This document shows positions 24,431-36,570 of a DNA stretch of 64,000 nucleotides, piece after piece (the first letter of the stretch is position 1; every line of letters begins with the position of its first letter). The position numbers and the translations under genes are program-made. Origin of the DNA: Adiantum capillus-veneris. Its lineage: Eukaryota > Streptophyta > Polypodiopsida > Polypodiales > Pteridaceae. Under the pieces are notes generated by a model. The model worked only from the letters and a program-made list of their open reading frames with translations. It searched no databases and was not told the DNA's origin. The stretch spans positions 59,222,753-59,286,752 of the forward strand of contig CM043959.1 in the NCBI GenBank assembly GCA_014529385.2. The letters are read 5' to 3'.

Positions 24431-25770
24431 TCATGCCTTTTGGCTTGACTAATGCACCAGCTACTTTCAATCGTCTCATGGAGAAAATTTTTAGACCATA
24501 TCGTAAATTCACTGGAGTGTTCTTTGATGATATCATCATCTACTCCAAATCTTTGGAGGAACATAAGCAACATCTCCAAGTGATTTTTCAAGCCTTGAGG
24601 GAAAACAAACTTTTTCTCAACCAAAAGAAAAGTGAATTCTTCCTTCAAGAGATTCAATATCTAGGTCATATTATCTCTCACGATGGTATTCGTATGGATC
24701 CATCAAAGTTAGAGGTAATAAAATCATGGCCTAACCCAAGGAATCTACATGAGCTAAGAAGCTTTATTGGTATGTGTGCATACTATAGACGCTTCATAGC
24801 AAAATTCTCTCAAGTAGCAGGACCACTTCACGACTTAACAAAGAAGAACGTTAAGTTTGTATGGACTGCTAAGGAGCAAAATGATTTTGAAAAACTCAAA
24901 GAGAAGCTTACTTCCCAACCAGTCCTCGTGCTTCCGGATCTCTCAAAGCCATTTGAGGTCCAATGTGATGCATGTGGTGATTGCCTTGGAGCGGTTTTGC
25001 TTCAAGAAGGGCATGCCATAGCATATGAGAGCCGAAGGCTCAATGGTGATGAACGAGTCTTGGGCATTTATGAGAAAGAGCTTTTAGCTGTTCTACATGT
25101 CCTAGACGCATGGAAGCACTACCTATTGGGGACTCCATTTATCCTACGAACCGACCACCAAAGTCTCAAGTATTTCATGACGCAAACCAAGCTTTCCGAC
25201 AAACAAATGAGGTGGGCAAATTTTCTTTCGCAATTTAATTTCCATATTGCTCACATAGCTGGTAAGCACAATCAAGTTGCCGATGCACTTTCACGACGAC
25301 CAAAAGTTAATGTGGTGTCTATAGCTACTCACAATGATCTATCCTCTATGATAGATGAGTATGCTACTGACCCTGACTTTAGAGACATAAGGTCAGCCCT
25401 TGCTTTGGGGAAGAAAGAGGAACCATTCACCTTGCAGGATGGTTATCTTCTCCACGAAAATAGGCTATGTGTTACCCATTCCCTTCGTGAGAAGGTTATG
25501 TATGAATCCCATGCTCCTCCATATGCGGGGCATAGAGGTATTCAACCTACTCTCCGAGGAGTAGAGACGTACTTCTATTGGCCTACCATGAAAGTGGACA
25601 TACAAGAGTATGTATCAAAATGTGTAGTATGCCAAAAGACCAAGTATGATAGAGGGAAGCAACCTGGATTACTCCAGCCATTGCCTATTCCAAATTCACC
25701 ATGGGAGAGTATATCCATGGATTTCATCTTTGGATTACCCAAGTCTATCCATGGGAATACAGGAATATGA
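24394..25770 (+). pseudogene. Chromovirus RT 3' half, RNase H and integrase N-terminal part
   Basis: The frame resumes with [20 protein letters not shown]. The RT catalytic box is FFDDIII. RNase H follows, with CDACGDCLGAVL, YEKELLAVLHVLDAWKHYL and RTDHQSLKYF. The integrase zinc module is GHRGIQP..CVVCQKTK, and the first catalytic Asp lies in SMDFIFGLP. A TGA at 25768-25770 ends the frame, but the same frame continues immediately with TIVDRFSKQAHF. A Trp codon (TGG to TGA) is the likely original state. Confidence 0.9.
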
Positions 25771-25776
25771 ACAATA

Positions 25777-26799
25777 GTGGACAGGTTTAGCAAGCAAGCA
25801 CATTTCATTCCTGTCAAAAAGACTATTAAGGCACACCAAATGGCAACTCTCTTCATATCTCAGATTTTCAAGCACCATGGATTACCCACATCCATCGTGT
25901 CAGATAGAGATCCTAGAATGACCAGTAATTTCTGGAAAGGTCTCTTTGAAAATCTAGGAACAAGATTGAATTTCCCTTTGGCCTATCACCCACAAACGGA
26001 TGGCCAAAGTGAGATAGCCAATCTTACGATACTTGATCTACTCAAGACTTATGTTACCGAAGTAGATCAACGCTCACAATGGGAAAAGTACTTACCTCTT
26101 GTAGAGTATGCCTACAATAATACTGTACATACTTCTACGGGAAAAGCACCTTTTGAGATCATTGAGGGAAGACCTAAAAGTCCCTTGCTACTCAAAGTAC
26201 ATGGGAAGATCTTCGCCGCCGATGAGTATAGCCGTGACCTACAAGAATCTTTTCAAAAGATTAGGGAGGCTATATCCATATCTCAACAAAGGCAAAAAGC
26301 TACTGCTGATAAGCACAGAAGAGCCTTAATGTTCAAAGAAAATGATTGGGTCTTACTCAAGTTTCCTAAGGCTCGATTAAGGCAAACGATGGGCAAAAAT
26401 ACTACGGGCCATCAAAAGTATTATGCTAAACTAGCAAAAAGATACTATGGTCCTTTCCAAATCTTGAAGCCCATTAATGAGACGGCTTATCAACTCAAGT
26501 TGCCCAACCATTGGCTTATACACAATGCCTTTCATGTAAGCCTGCTTAAGCCCTACAAAGGAGAGCCGCCAACTGAACCAATTATTGAAGACCCTCCCGA
26601 AGTTGAAGACCAAGAAGAGGTGCTACAACCCGAAGCTGTCCTTCGGCATGAAGACAAGGTACTACGACATGGTAAGATAATCCGACGGTATCTTATTAAG
26701 TTCAAAAATTATCCTTTTGAAGATGCTAGATGGATGCAAGGAGTACAACTTAAGGATAGTATGAACCTTGTCAATGCTTACAATGCTACATTAGAGTAA
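25777..26799 (+). pseudogene. Chromovirus integrase core and chromodomain-like tail
   Basis: Continues the integrase in the same frame after a TGA. The second catalytic Asp is in IVSDRDPRM and the Glu is in PQTDGQSEIANL. Then come a GPY/F-like module (KRYYGPFQILKP, AYQLKLP, HNAFHVSLLKPY) and a terminal chromodomain-like segment, EAVLRHEDKVLRHGKIIRRY followed by LIKFKNYP and ARWMQG, ending at 26799. The terminal module is why I place the element among chromoviruses. Confidence 0.88.
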
Positions 26800-27158
26800 G
26801 CAAATGTACAAATTTCTTTTAAATGACTCATGTTTTTGTCTTATATGACTAGTCTTCTTTTTAATTGTGCACAAATTTAACTAGTATGCATGCTTAGAAT
26901 CATGTTTGTGATGACGACGTCTCTCAAACACCAAGCAGAATTTGTCACTCTACTTTGGGAGAATGAAATGGACTAAAGAGCATACATGCTTGCGGCAGCT
27001 ATGTCTCCCAAGCACCAAATGGATTAGTCATCCATCTTGGAAAGATGTCGTAGGGTAAAAAGGGATCCTTTACCCGCTAAGTACGATTGACTAATGACTA
27101 AGACTTTATCTCTTCTACCTCATAGTCAAGGACGACTATGATTTCAAGAGAGAGGTAA

Positions 27159-27413
27159 TGTCATAAAATCTAATATCTAACCAACCCAAATGATTTTCTC
27201 ATATTAAATTGATCACTTAATGTGGGAGAATAAACGGGAACAAGTGTTAAGATATAGATATGTGCTTATAGATCTATCTCAACACGGGGCCAATGGTAAA
27301 GGGGCCCAAAAGGGAGATGGTCTATCAAAGAGCAAGGCTAACCAATGGAGCATAAGACCTTAGTGTTAGCTTCATTGAAGACCTCCAATAATGTGTGTAA
27401 AAGTCCTTTGACC
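27159..27413 (+). repeat. Truncated 3' LTR of the chromovirus
   Basis: Begins TGTCATAAAATC right after the purine tract. It matches 19985-20239 with one visible substitution (AAGAGCAAGG for AAGAACAAGG) and breaks off after CCTTTGACC. Confidence 0.92.
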
Positions 27414-27620
27414 AATAAGTATGCTAAATGTGGTGTCCTCACAATAGCATGAAAACTTGTTGAAGGGCATCCTCTCTGGGTTGTTGTCTCTTGTAGCGGA
27501 TTAAGTGTAGTAGATGCCCAACATCACTGATGCAAGGAAGCTCTATGCTATTTTAATTGGATGAAACGTGAGGTTTCTTGCTAAACAAAGTTTCTTGGAG
27601 TGCTCTTATAAGAGGATATG
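27414..27620 (+). pseudogene. PPR gene fragment
   Basis: The plus-strand translation directly after the LTR break reads NKYAKCGVLTIA, then KLVEGHPLWVVVS, then after a stop CKEALCYFNWMKRE. These match successive pieces of plant PLS-PPR motifs (xMYAKCGVLxxA, VVSW, EALxxFxxMxxE). Stops and a frame change show it is decayed. Whether it was joined by deletion through the 3' LTR cannot be told here. Confidence 0.5.
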
Positions 27621-27643
27621 CCTAGCAAGGGCACACCCTTCAC

Positions 27644-27646
<3 letters not shown>

Positions 27647-27724
<78 letters not shown>
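27647..27724. repeat. (CT)n microsatellite
   Basis: About 77 bases of CT. Confidence 0.95.
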
Positions 27725-27726
<2 letters not shown>

Positions 27727-28013
27727 CAATGCGGTGTACACACATATTTACCTTCCACAATTTATTTATTTTGAATATGCTTTCATTCATATCACCCATT
27801 TAGAGGTAGCACTAGTTGCTAGGTGCCTCTAGATGCAGTCGGGTTCATGGCCTAAACTCTATGCTAGGTCAGGCACTAAGAACTCCTCCCCTATGCAAAC
27901 GCTTCTGCAACTTTGATGTATATTAAATTTGTATATTGAAAATTATATAAAAGAGTAAATTGTGTATTTTGTGACCCTTGGGGAGGGGTATCTCTGTCAC
28001 CTGGTATCAGAGC

Positions 28014-30750
28014 CTGAGGTTATGGGGATAGCTTGAAGCTTGATACTAGTCAGGCTAGTTATGCATCATGCACGCGTTCATGCATGTTGTTTGAGAAAGA
28101 ATATTGTATTCACGATGCATCTGTGAGTGACATTGATTGGTGGTGCCTGCTTGACTTGTCTCCTTGTATGGGATGATGTGGTCTTGAGTTATGATGAAGA
28201 GATTGGAGTGCTCAAGAATTGTATTAAGAATTTCTCTGAATGTTTGTTTTGTAGTAACAAATGGCTAAGGTGATGTATGAATGCTTTACAAAGGGTACAA
28301 GGTTTTGGCCATAGTATTCAACAATATGGCAACACGGTTACCGAGGGATGCAAGGGAACTATTTTACCTAGAAATTGGGACCAAAGTTTTTGCAATGCCA
28401 AGGAACACAACTTGTTGGAAGACCGTTGACCGTAGTTACCTTACTCATCATCAATATCCCTTTTGTCTGCCTAAGGGATTCAATTGCCAACCTCACACTA
28501 CTTCAACTTAGATCTAGAAGTTATGTACTACTACTTGGCAATGCACTCACAGATGCTAAGGATTGCCGAAGTTGCTAAGAAGTTTGAAACACTTGCAGCT
28601 ATCATAAGAAAAAGAAATCTAGAAGATAACTATATACCACGTTGTCGTGTGCAAGGTCTAAGGGAATAGCCATCATGAGAGATAAAAGAACATTTAGAGA
28701 TTTAGCCCCAAAACATCAGTAATATTGTAAAGAAATCATAAAAATCAAAATATGATGAATAAAGAGCATAGACTCAGTTTTGGCATACATGTGCACTAAG
28801 TCTTCTCTCTCCTTGTCTTGTTTTTAGATGGATCTTCTTAGATGAGCTCCCAAGTGATTTTGCAAGAAATGTCTTTTTCAACTCTGTGGTTGGCTTCAAT
28901 GTTCATTGGGGAGTTGAAGTGATTCAAGCTTCAAAGGGGACCAGAGATTACCTTGTTCCAAACACTTACGTAGCATGGAAATTGTATGTCGAAGCACAAG
29001 CTAAACATCGGACCCAAGTACTTGATAGCTACATGGTCGACCCATAACTATGGCTCAAGGAGAAGATTCAGGAGTGCGACGTCAAAGTACAAGGATATGT
29101 TCTTTATCTTAACCTATGCTCACTCCTGGATATACAAAGTCGTGAGATCGTCCTTAGCACGAAGGATCTCATGCTCAACCAAAGATATGGCTTATGTGAG
29201 AAAGTCATAAACAAGTCTGAAAGAAATCAAATAGCGGTAACCGATTCTATTATGTACCTAAGGGCTGGTTTAATAGAGTCTATGAACCTATCCTTAAGTT
29301 CAATCCTCACAATGTCACTATCACTTTTGATGACTATGCGAAGCCTAGATGTGTTTGGGATTTTGCTCAGGTATATCCAATGGCAGTGAACTCAAGTAGG
29401 TATCTCTATAGAGATGATGTCAATGAACAACATGCTCATGTAAATTGCTTTCATGCATTACCTCCCATGGATATATTTTAAGGGGAAGAGTGGTATAAGA
29501 AAGAGGATGTGAATCTCACCGCACAAGTAGAAGTTCTAAACTTTGAAACATGAGATGTAAACAAATACAAGGATAGAGCCTTGATTGTAGGAACCAAGAA
29601 TTGGTTCATCGGACCTTTTCACATATACCAAATACATTCCAAGCAAAGTGTCGTTATGTTGCACGAAACCCAAAATCTAGACCGCTAGGGAATAGCCCTT
29701 CACTTGTGGAGAGTATCAAGTGGATGTGATCCAGGTTGGGGAAAGAAATTGTTGCCACTAACCAGTTGTTGTATATAAATGTTCATGAAGTTATCGTGAG
29801 ACCAAAGAAGGAAACATGGATAGCTAGGAATATGCTTCCCTTAGTGATGGCCACAGGGTGCTTGTCATGTTTAATTTATGGGATCATCAATGTCAAACCA
29901 ATGACAAATATTCCTTTAGCCCAATACCCTGGAAGTTATTCTTTGACTTGTTTGGGAAATCCATAATCCACAACCCACACAATGTGAAGATTTTTTACGC
30001 CTACAATAGAACACACTACCTCGCAAATTGTGCAAACACCGAGATCTTTGATGGATGGGACACATCGAACGTGTTTCCTAAGGAATCTGCTTATTTTGAT
30101 GACTACTTCAATTACAAAAATGCAACGGTTCACAGCAAAATGAGAGTACATGTGACCAACCATTCACTCACACAGGAGTGGTACAACTCGCATGCCAAAA
30201 AGGGAATGTTTCAGCTAAAGATTGTGAAAGATTATTGGGACAACTTATCATACATACTTCTAGAATGGGCCATTATGATCCATTATTAGTTAAAGGATGT
30301 CACAATGGTTACTACAAAGTACATTATGTTAGACCCATTAGAATTTATTAGACTCTTGTAAATTTTTGAACCTAAAAATTTTTACAATGTAGAATTGATT
30401 TAATTCATCCGTTATTCTTTCTTCTACTCTCGTCTTATTCTCAAGAACTGTCTCTTTTATTCTGCTAAGAGGGACTTCGAGCGGAGTAGGATATTGTACT
30501 GAAAATAGCCTTGGTTGATATGGTGTAGTAAGTTACCATGCCTTCTAGAGAAAATGCGGCGATTTCAAACACAAATATGCCAATTGCACCCTAAAAAACA
30601 ATCATTAATAGAGACGTCGATGCTATGCTCCACAAAACTTAACCTGTGAACTTCAGCAGGGAAGACAAAGATGTAGGCAAAGTTCTTGAACATTGGATCG
30701 AGCGTAATGGATGATTACTTTGATTTGGCTCATTCATCTGTAGAGAACAA
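28014..30750 (+). other. Leader-like region with unrecognised degenerate ORFs
   Basis: Between the primer site and gag lie coding-like stretches. Examples are WFNRVYEPILKFNPHN and FDDYAKPRCVWDFAQVYP at about 29.24-29.48 kb, and 29858-30289 (DLFGKSIIHNPHNVKIFYAY). All are interrupted. I recognise no domain. A decayed pre-gag ORF or captured host sequence is possible. Confidence 0.3.
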
Positions 30751-30758
30751 AGCTATCA

Positions 30759-31316
30759 TCGCTACGTTCAATTAGAAAAGACATCCAAGCATTGGTGGAG
30801 AGACCATTGTACTAAGAATAATGTTGACCCTAATGTAGCAACTTGGGATTATCTGAAGACTCATCTGAAGAAGAACTATCAAAACAAAGTATATCATTTG
30901 GACCGCATGAATGAGTTTCTTGATTGTACTCAAGGAGATAGATACCTGGAGTTGTATTATCAACGTTTCTTGACTCTTGTCAGATATGCTCCAACAGGGA
31001 TGAATCAAGAGGTCAAAGTGGCATGATTTGTGTCAAGATTACATAACCCTATGAAGACTAGACTTCAATGTCTTCGGCTTACAAACTTTGTGGATGTCAT
31101 TGATGCGGGTAAGCCCATTGAGCTTGAGTTATCAATTAGTGGAAAGAAGAAACCTCGTCCTTCTCCTATTTTAAAATCAAAAGACCTCATCCCAAGGAGG
31201 AACAAAGGTCTAGGAAAAGAAGAGAAAACTTATTACGTATGAAGGCCATGCAAGATCATCTATGTCATACTTGTCTTCATCCTAACCATTGATCTAGAGA
31301 TTGCCCATTCAAAAAT
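30759..31316 (+). pseudogene. gag of the truncated gypsy element
   Basis: Reads EKTSKHWWRDHCTKNNVDP, then WDYLKTHLKKNYQ, DRYLELYYQRFLTLVRYAP and then, after a TGA near 31024, FVSRLHNPMKTRLQ. This is the usual retrotransposon gag layout (W..L...F, Y...F..L...A, F..GL). After a frame change, a CX2CX4HX4C knuckle (CHTCLHPNH..SRDC) begins at about 31263, again with a TGA inside. It would have formed the capsid; it cannot now. Confidence 0.75.
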
Positions 31317-31691
31317 TCAAGCTTCACGGGATTGGTGGATAATTATGAACCCAAAAACTTCAACCCAAACTGGCACTTCAAAAATTTTAGATCTAGACCG
31401 CCTGCAGCTCAGCAAAACTTCAGTCAACAGAAGAGATAACCTCAAAACCAAGGGAACTCTAGACCAGGGAATCCATCTTTTGCTTGAAATGGGCCACCCA
31501 CCAACAACAGCAACAATAACAACAATGGGAATAACTTCAACCATCAACCTCGTGCAGTAGGAGGAGAAAATCAAAGACCTCATGGGAGAGCTCAAACTAA
31601 CATACCTCAAGGTGCTAGAGGTGAAGGAAATCAAGCAAATACATATGTTCACGCTGCAATCAAACATCAGGGAGTGAATGAACAATTTTGA

Positions 31692-32000
31692 GTGATTCAA
31701 ACCCCAACAGAGTATCAAGGTAACTATTTTAAGTTATTGATTGATTTTGGGAGTACACATTCTTTTATCTTTCCTAGATGCATTAGAAATTTCATTCTGC
31801 ATGAACACCCAGACTCAGACCTTACAATGGAATTAGCTACGTGTAGGAAGGTTAAATCTTCTACTTCATTGGGTAACTTGAATTTTGTTTTGGATGGTCA
31901 CAATACTTCAGTGTACTTTAGAGTCTTACCCATAGGAGTCTATGATGGAATTCTAAGAATGGATTGGCTTAAGGCCAATGATGCTCACATTCTTATGTGA
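31692..32000 (+). pseudogene. Retropepsin-like fragment
   Basis: LLIDFGSTHSFIFP carries the aspartic protease site with Phe where Ser or Thr is usual (D-F-G). ILRMDWLKANDAHI matches the later conserved (G)MDWL motif of plant gypsy proteases. The frame ends at the inverted-repeat junction just after this motif, where RT would be expected to begin. Confidence 0.75.
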
Positions 32001-32033
32001 GCATCATTGGCTTAAGGCCAATGATGCTCACAT
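31963..32033. repeat. Palindromic junction: 16-bp arms plus 28-bp direct repeat
   Basis: CCAATGATGCTCACAT (31975-31990) and its reverse complement (31995-32010) form a hairpin with a 4-base loop. The 28-base block ending in the first arm (31963-31990) recurs directly at 32006-32033. This is the point where the gypsy element ends. Confidence 0.95.
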
Positions 32034-32529
32034 ACATTAAGAAAATGCTTCATTGACTTTCGTAAATGATCAAAACTCGAGAGGTTACAGTTACTGGGAA
32101 ACGGGACAGACCTAGACTTCCTCTTTAATTGCGAGGCATCCACTAGGAAATATGTAAGATAGCACGTGTGAAAAAAATAAAGGATTTATAATTAGGTACA
32201 TTTACAAGAAATACAATTACATATAGGGGTTTTAAATTGAGAAGTGAAAATATTCATACATAAGGGCTAGTTTTTTTTACAAAAATGCATACATAAGGGG
32301 TACTTATATAATACTTGAAAAATATACAGGTAAGGAGTTATTTAAATACCTCTTGTTCGCACGTGCTGTATGAAATGTTTACATAGTGGACTCCCCGGGT
32401 CTTTAATTAACCTTATTTGTGAAGGTATGTCATACGACCCATATTATACAAAGATTTTGTATTTAATGAACTTGAATAATAACACACAGAAGCAAGAAAA
32501 CCAAATCACACTACAAGAGGTTCTTCACA

Positions 32530-32760
32530 CTTATGACGGCCTTAGCGATGAAAATACATTGGGATATTTTTTTCCCCGGTGTCACTATAAGCGTTTCTAC
32601 TTGCGTCGTAAAGAGAACATCGCTATCTGCATCGTTATGTATGTCTCTATATGCGTCACTAATAGAGACACATATAGTGACTCCAGTTCCCAATTTAGTG
32701 ACGCATATAGAGACACTGTAGGTCCAACCATAGCGACGTATATAGCGACGTCCGAGAATA
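32530..32760. repeat. CACTA subterminal repeats
   Basis: Short direct and inverted units rich in TAGCGACG, GCGTCACTA and TAGAGAC, arranged partly as palindromes. Comparable units follow the CACTA end at 39373. In characterised CACTA elements such units bind the TnpA-type protein; that role is inferred here. Confidence 0.65.
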
Positions 32761-33245
32761 AATTTTTTTTGGTGGTAGGGCATACATTGCTTTGCCACCC
32801 CATCAACCATATTGAACATAAATTCCAAAATTAAGATGTAAAACAGACAAAAGTATATTGACGAAAGTGAATCAACAAAAGTAATACACTGACAAAATTA
32901 TACACATCATAGGCAAAATCACTTGACTGTTAAGCTTTGACCAAAATGTACTAGTTACAACACAATTGTCATTGTTGGAAAAATACATCGTTGGCCAATA
33001 GTTACAAAATTGATGTACACATGTCATCTCCTAATACATGCTATGAAAAAAAAACTAGTGCTATCTAGCTACAGCTAGTTTGACGTCGACTAATCTGACG
33101 TCTCACGTCCCAGCGGTGTACCTATCGGATTTTGCACAAAAAAAAAGACTTTCTGTAAGTATAAATATTTAATTACAAAGTAATCTAATTTTTATCTTAT
33201 TATTGAAATAAAACAAATGTAAGAGAGTAAAGTAAAATACTAACC

Positions 33246-35742
33246 AAGCCGGAGCGAGAATTTAGAATGTCCATAAGGGCGTTTAACACTAGGTTGGTAA
33301 CCTAACAGGACATAAAAGTGTCCTTTCAGGGTTTTGAAAAAAACCTCCAAAACCATAGTAGATCCACTCATTTTGTAAAATCCTTTCATGAGGTTATAGT
33401 TCAAGGCCTACTACATATGGAAAAAATAAGAAACTTGTAAAATTTCTCATCTTTTGGTCACACCAAGCCTCCAAAGTTGATGGACCGGTACATTTTCATC
33501 AAAACAGTCGTTTCTTATGTTTTGTTGCATAAAAATAAGATTAGGGATTTTTGTAGGACTTGAGATAAATTCCCTAGTTAACTTCAATGGGTCGGTGATC
33601 ATAACATATAAGTGCTTCTCACTCACTATTTTTTGTTTTGCCAAAAGAAATAGGTACAAAAAAGTTGAATTTTTATCAATCTGCAAACCTATCATCAAAG
33701 TTTCTATAGCCACGCCCAATACAAATAATAAATGCATGTTTTTTTAGTTCCCTGTTGTCCTTTAGGTTCATAAGGATCCATGGAGCATGTCAAAAGAATA
33801 ATACATCTCTTACCAAGGGGAATCTTGGGGACAAAGATGAAGTGCTAAATACAGCAAACATGAAAAAAATGGGTTCAACATTATGGGTTGTAGAATCCCA
33901 CAGAAACTATTCAATATCTAGCCAAATTTGATCCTTATGACTAGATATGGTTACTACCTACAAAATGCATATAGTTGTCACAAGAAACTAGAAATATTGA
34001 AAAAGCTATACTTGATATACTAGAATGTTTCGTTTTCTTTTATAATTGAAAAAATCAACCATCGTTGTGTACTATGCAAAATAGGGTATTAGGTGCCCCA
34101 AAACTTAGGGAACATTAGCTTTATGTTACAATATGCGACATAGAAAATCAAAAATGCATTTGGATATCATGAAAGGCACCAAAAAAATCATAGAAGAGCT
34201 AAAATTGGCTAAGAAACAGGATTTGACAATTTTTGTAATTTGGTCATAACTTACAATTTTAACATTTATTTATCCCTAGAAGCATCAAGACATGTTGAGG
34301 ACTACTAAAGATAGTTCTCTAGCATTATAGACCTCACAAACATAAATTCTAAAGTGGTATAGTTGCAAAAAGTTGAAAAAAGCCAAAAATAGGACCCGTT
34401 TTTTCACACAGTTTAGGTTGTGAAATGTTGTGCAAGGACAAGGTTAAAGATGGAATTGATATTCCAAAAAAATGTCAAGTTTTTTTCAGCTCATGAGACA
34501 ATTTTCTAGATAGATAGAACCTCAAAATCCATTTTGAAACTCTTGATATAATTCAAGGAAAATGGTCACTTAACAGGACATAAAAGTGTCCCATTACCAA
34601 CCTAGTGTTAAGCCCTTTTTGCCCCGCATACTTGTGCTTGTACGGTGTGGGGTCACATCCAATCCATCGGTCACTGTTCAAAACAAACAAAAAAAATGTT
34701 ATGTTAGAATTTGAAATTACAAATACCCATAACTACCAAACCTAAAGGGCAATACAAAAACACTTACAGAGTCAGCCTCAAATGATGCCCATCCGCTGTT
34801 TGCCAAGTGGTGCGAGCTCCCTGATTCTACTCGAGCTCTCATTGCCTCCTTTTGTTGCTTCCACTTGCCGAGATTCTTGAGTGCTACTCGCTTTGCATTC
34901 TTCCAATCTTCTTTGGCCAGCCAATGTGGCTTGCTCCACCCATGCTTTATAGCTTTCTGCACTTCAGAGCGCTTGTGCTTGCAGTACTCATGTATCCGCA
35001 CCTTATCAAGTCTTCATTGAAGCCCTCATCCAGATTTGACACAGAAAAAATGTCATGCAGCATGCTGATGACTCTGTCTTTTAATTCATTCTGCACTTCA
35101 CTCCAAGTGTTTAGTATATAGTGTCGAAACACTTGAGAGCAAAGACCGCACATGCGCAAGATCACATTCTTGTCGTTGTCATCCAAGATGATGTTGTCGC
35201 TGATATTGGTCGAGTACGGCAAGCCCTCTTGCCTGTGAGGCATGAACATGGGTGTCGTTACAGGCGTCTCGGTAGGGGACTCGAGTGGCGTCTCAATGGG
35301 GGTACGAGCTGAGGTGTCTCCACTCAAGCTTGGGCCCCAAAGCGAGGAGTGTCAAGTGGGATGAGTTCCGAAGGAGTAGCAAGTGGTGTGTAGCCAGGAA
35401 CAGTCGATAGCCATGCAAAACCTGGCGTAGTGGGTGACGTCGTGGTTGGTGTGGGAGCGGGAAACAAAGGGGGAGGTAAGGAGCCTCAATGACTACGAGG
35501 CGGTGTGGAAGCATCACTGGTGCCTCCTCCAGAGCAACCGCTACCACCACTAGAGCGTTGATGCCTAGAGGAGTGTGTAGATCGTATAGTCGACACAGAA
35601 TTCTCGGAGTGCGCAAATCGCTTTGAAGCAGACGGAGACTCTAAAGGAGTGGAACGCGTGACTGTGAGTCGGAGTCATGGCGGCCCTCATACCACCTCCT
35701 CTGCTCGAGGTCCAAGGAAGCAAGAAACTGATCATCATCCAT
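33246..35742 (-). pseudogene. CACTA second gene (TnpA/Ptta-like), broken
   Basis: Starts MDDDQFLASLDLEQRRWYEG at 35742, homologous to the plus-strand copy at 45685 (MDDEQFLSSLSPEQRQWY). It continues through Thr/Pro repeats (TPIETPLESPTETPVTTP) and LPYSTNISDNIILDD. The later part, from SEVQNELKDRV through WLAKEDWKNAKRVALKNLGK to GWASFEADS, resembles the plant Ptta/En/Spm transposase family. A donor-like GTAAGT follows, and an exon reading DRWIGCDPTPYKHKYAG, interrupted by a TIR element, resumes as RPYGHSKFSLRLG. A stop about 35 codons in and frame changes near 35.3-35.6 and 34.97 kb show it is inactive. In CACTA elements this protein would bind the subterminal repeats. Confidence 0.7.
33287..34607. 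mobile_element. 1.3-kb non-autonomous TIR element with TTAA target duplication
   Basis: Left end CACTAGGTTGGTAA (33287-33300) is an exact inverse of the right end (34594-34607). Both ends are flanked by TTAA (33283-33286 and 34608-34611). A subterminal GGACATAAAAGTGTCC palindrome sits just inside each end. The 1.3 kb between holds no reading frame with a recognisable domain. The insertion splits an exon of the CACTA second gene; counting TTAA once, the flanking minus-strand frame is continuous. TTAA duplication is the mark of piggyBac-type transposition, but the terminal sequence is not a typical piggyBac one. Confidence 0.8.
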
Positions 35743-35765
35743 ATCTCCATCAAATGCAGGAACAC

Positions 35766-36515
35766 ATCTTAAAGATGAATGGAGAAGATCTTGAAATTTT
35801 CCATTATGAACTTTACAAAATTGGATGATAATGTATCAAAAGTTCTAGAAAATTATGTGGAGATCATGCATACAATATTGATAACAAGGATCGTATACTA
35901 GGGCGATTCTTGGCAAGTGGGTTGATCAAACTGCATGTTGAATAAATTACAAAACTCAACTTCACATGAGGAGCGCAAGAGAGTCAAGAGAAGTGAGTGC
36001 ACGATCGACCTTATCAAACAACTTTACAAAAGTAGGAAACTAGATCCATGAGAGGAACTAGAAAGCTTTTCAAATCTCTCTGTTACATAGGGGAGCGGGA
36101 GCAAGAGCCAAGAGGTGGTGTATCTTGGTGAGAGTAAGGGTTATGGTAGTAGAAGCCATGGGTGTAGTAAGGGGCACAAACATTGCAAGTTCATGCACTA
36201 TGTGTGTAGGGAGGAGTATAAGTGTGTGTGATGGGCTCAATAGCTGGTGTAGTATAGCGGTTATAGTAATAGCTATTTGTGCGCGTCTATCGCACATGTC
36301 AAATATAGGGAATTACCGTACACTGTGTGCGAGCCACAAATGGATGCAAGCACACAACTAGACTAATCTAGCAAACTCAAGAGAGAAAGGGTGTGTCACT
36401 CACCATCCTACACTCGCCTTTGTGGAGGATTCCTCGCGGTGAAGAAGAAGGAGCTACCGCCGTGCCGTGCTCAACCGCCTCGTTGCCGTCATGCCGTCGT
36501 TGCAATGCTCCATCG

Positions 36516-36570
<55 letters not shown>

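Larger units (their letters stand above)
19985..27413 (+). mobile_element. Ty3/gypsy chromovirus-type LTR retrotransposon, 3' LTR truncated
   Basis: The 5' LTR (19985-21609) starts TGTCATAAAATC and ends CA. It is followed by a primer binding site matching initiator-tRNA-Met type (TGGTATCAAAGC, 21611-21622), gag-pol, a purine tract (AAGAGAGAGGTAA, about 27146-27158) and the first 255 bp of the 3' LTR. The two LTR parts differ at about one position in 255, so the insertion is young. Domain order is gag, zinc knuckle, protease, RT, RNase H, integrase, chromodomain-like tail. The coding region has two in-frame TGA stops and one frameshift, so it is non-autonomous. The right end is lost: LTR identity stops at 27413 and PPR-like sequence follows. 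Confidence 0.92.
28002..31998 (+). mobile_element. Truncated gypsy-type LTR element (PBS, gag, protease)
   Basis: TGGTATCAGAGC at 28002-28013 is a canonical initiator-tRNA-Met primer site. An LTR probably ends CA at 27999, though its start was not found. Gag lies at 30.75-31.24 kb, a zinc knuckle at 31.26 kb and a protease at 31.69-32.0 kb. RT, integrase and the 3' LTR are missing: the sequence breaks at a palindromic junction near 31963-32033. All parts carry stops. Confidence 0.75.
32509..35765 (-). mobile_element. CACTA (En/Spm) element remnant, 3' part
   Basis: A terminal CACTACAAGAGG lies at 32509-32520. It is followed by subterminal CGTCGC/GCGACG and TAGAGACAC-type repeats (about 32540-32760) and then a minus-strand gene homologous to the second gene of the CACTA element at 41.6-46.3 kb. 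The transposase gene and the opposite end are absent; homology ends near 35765. A 1.3-kb TIR element is inserted in it. Confidence 0.75.

Noticed and set aside
33287-33300. Treating CACTAGG at 33287 as another CACTA-superfamily end
   Set aside because: CACTA elements duplicate 3 bp, and the flanking triplets do not match directly, whereas TTAA on both sides does and preserves the interrupted frame.
36070-36361. Coding frames on either strand at 36.1-36.4 kb
   Set aside because: Low-complexity Thr/Val-rich translations with no domain and no start or splice support.
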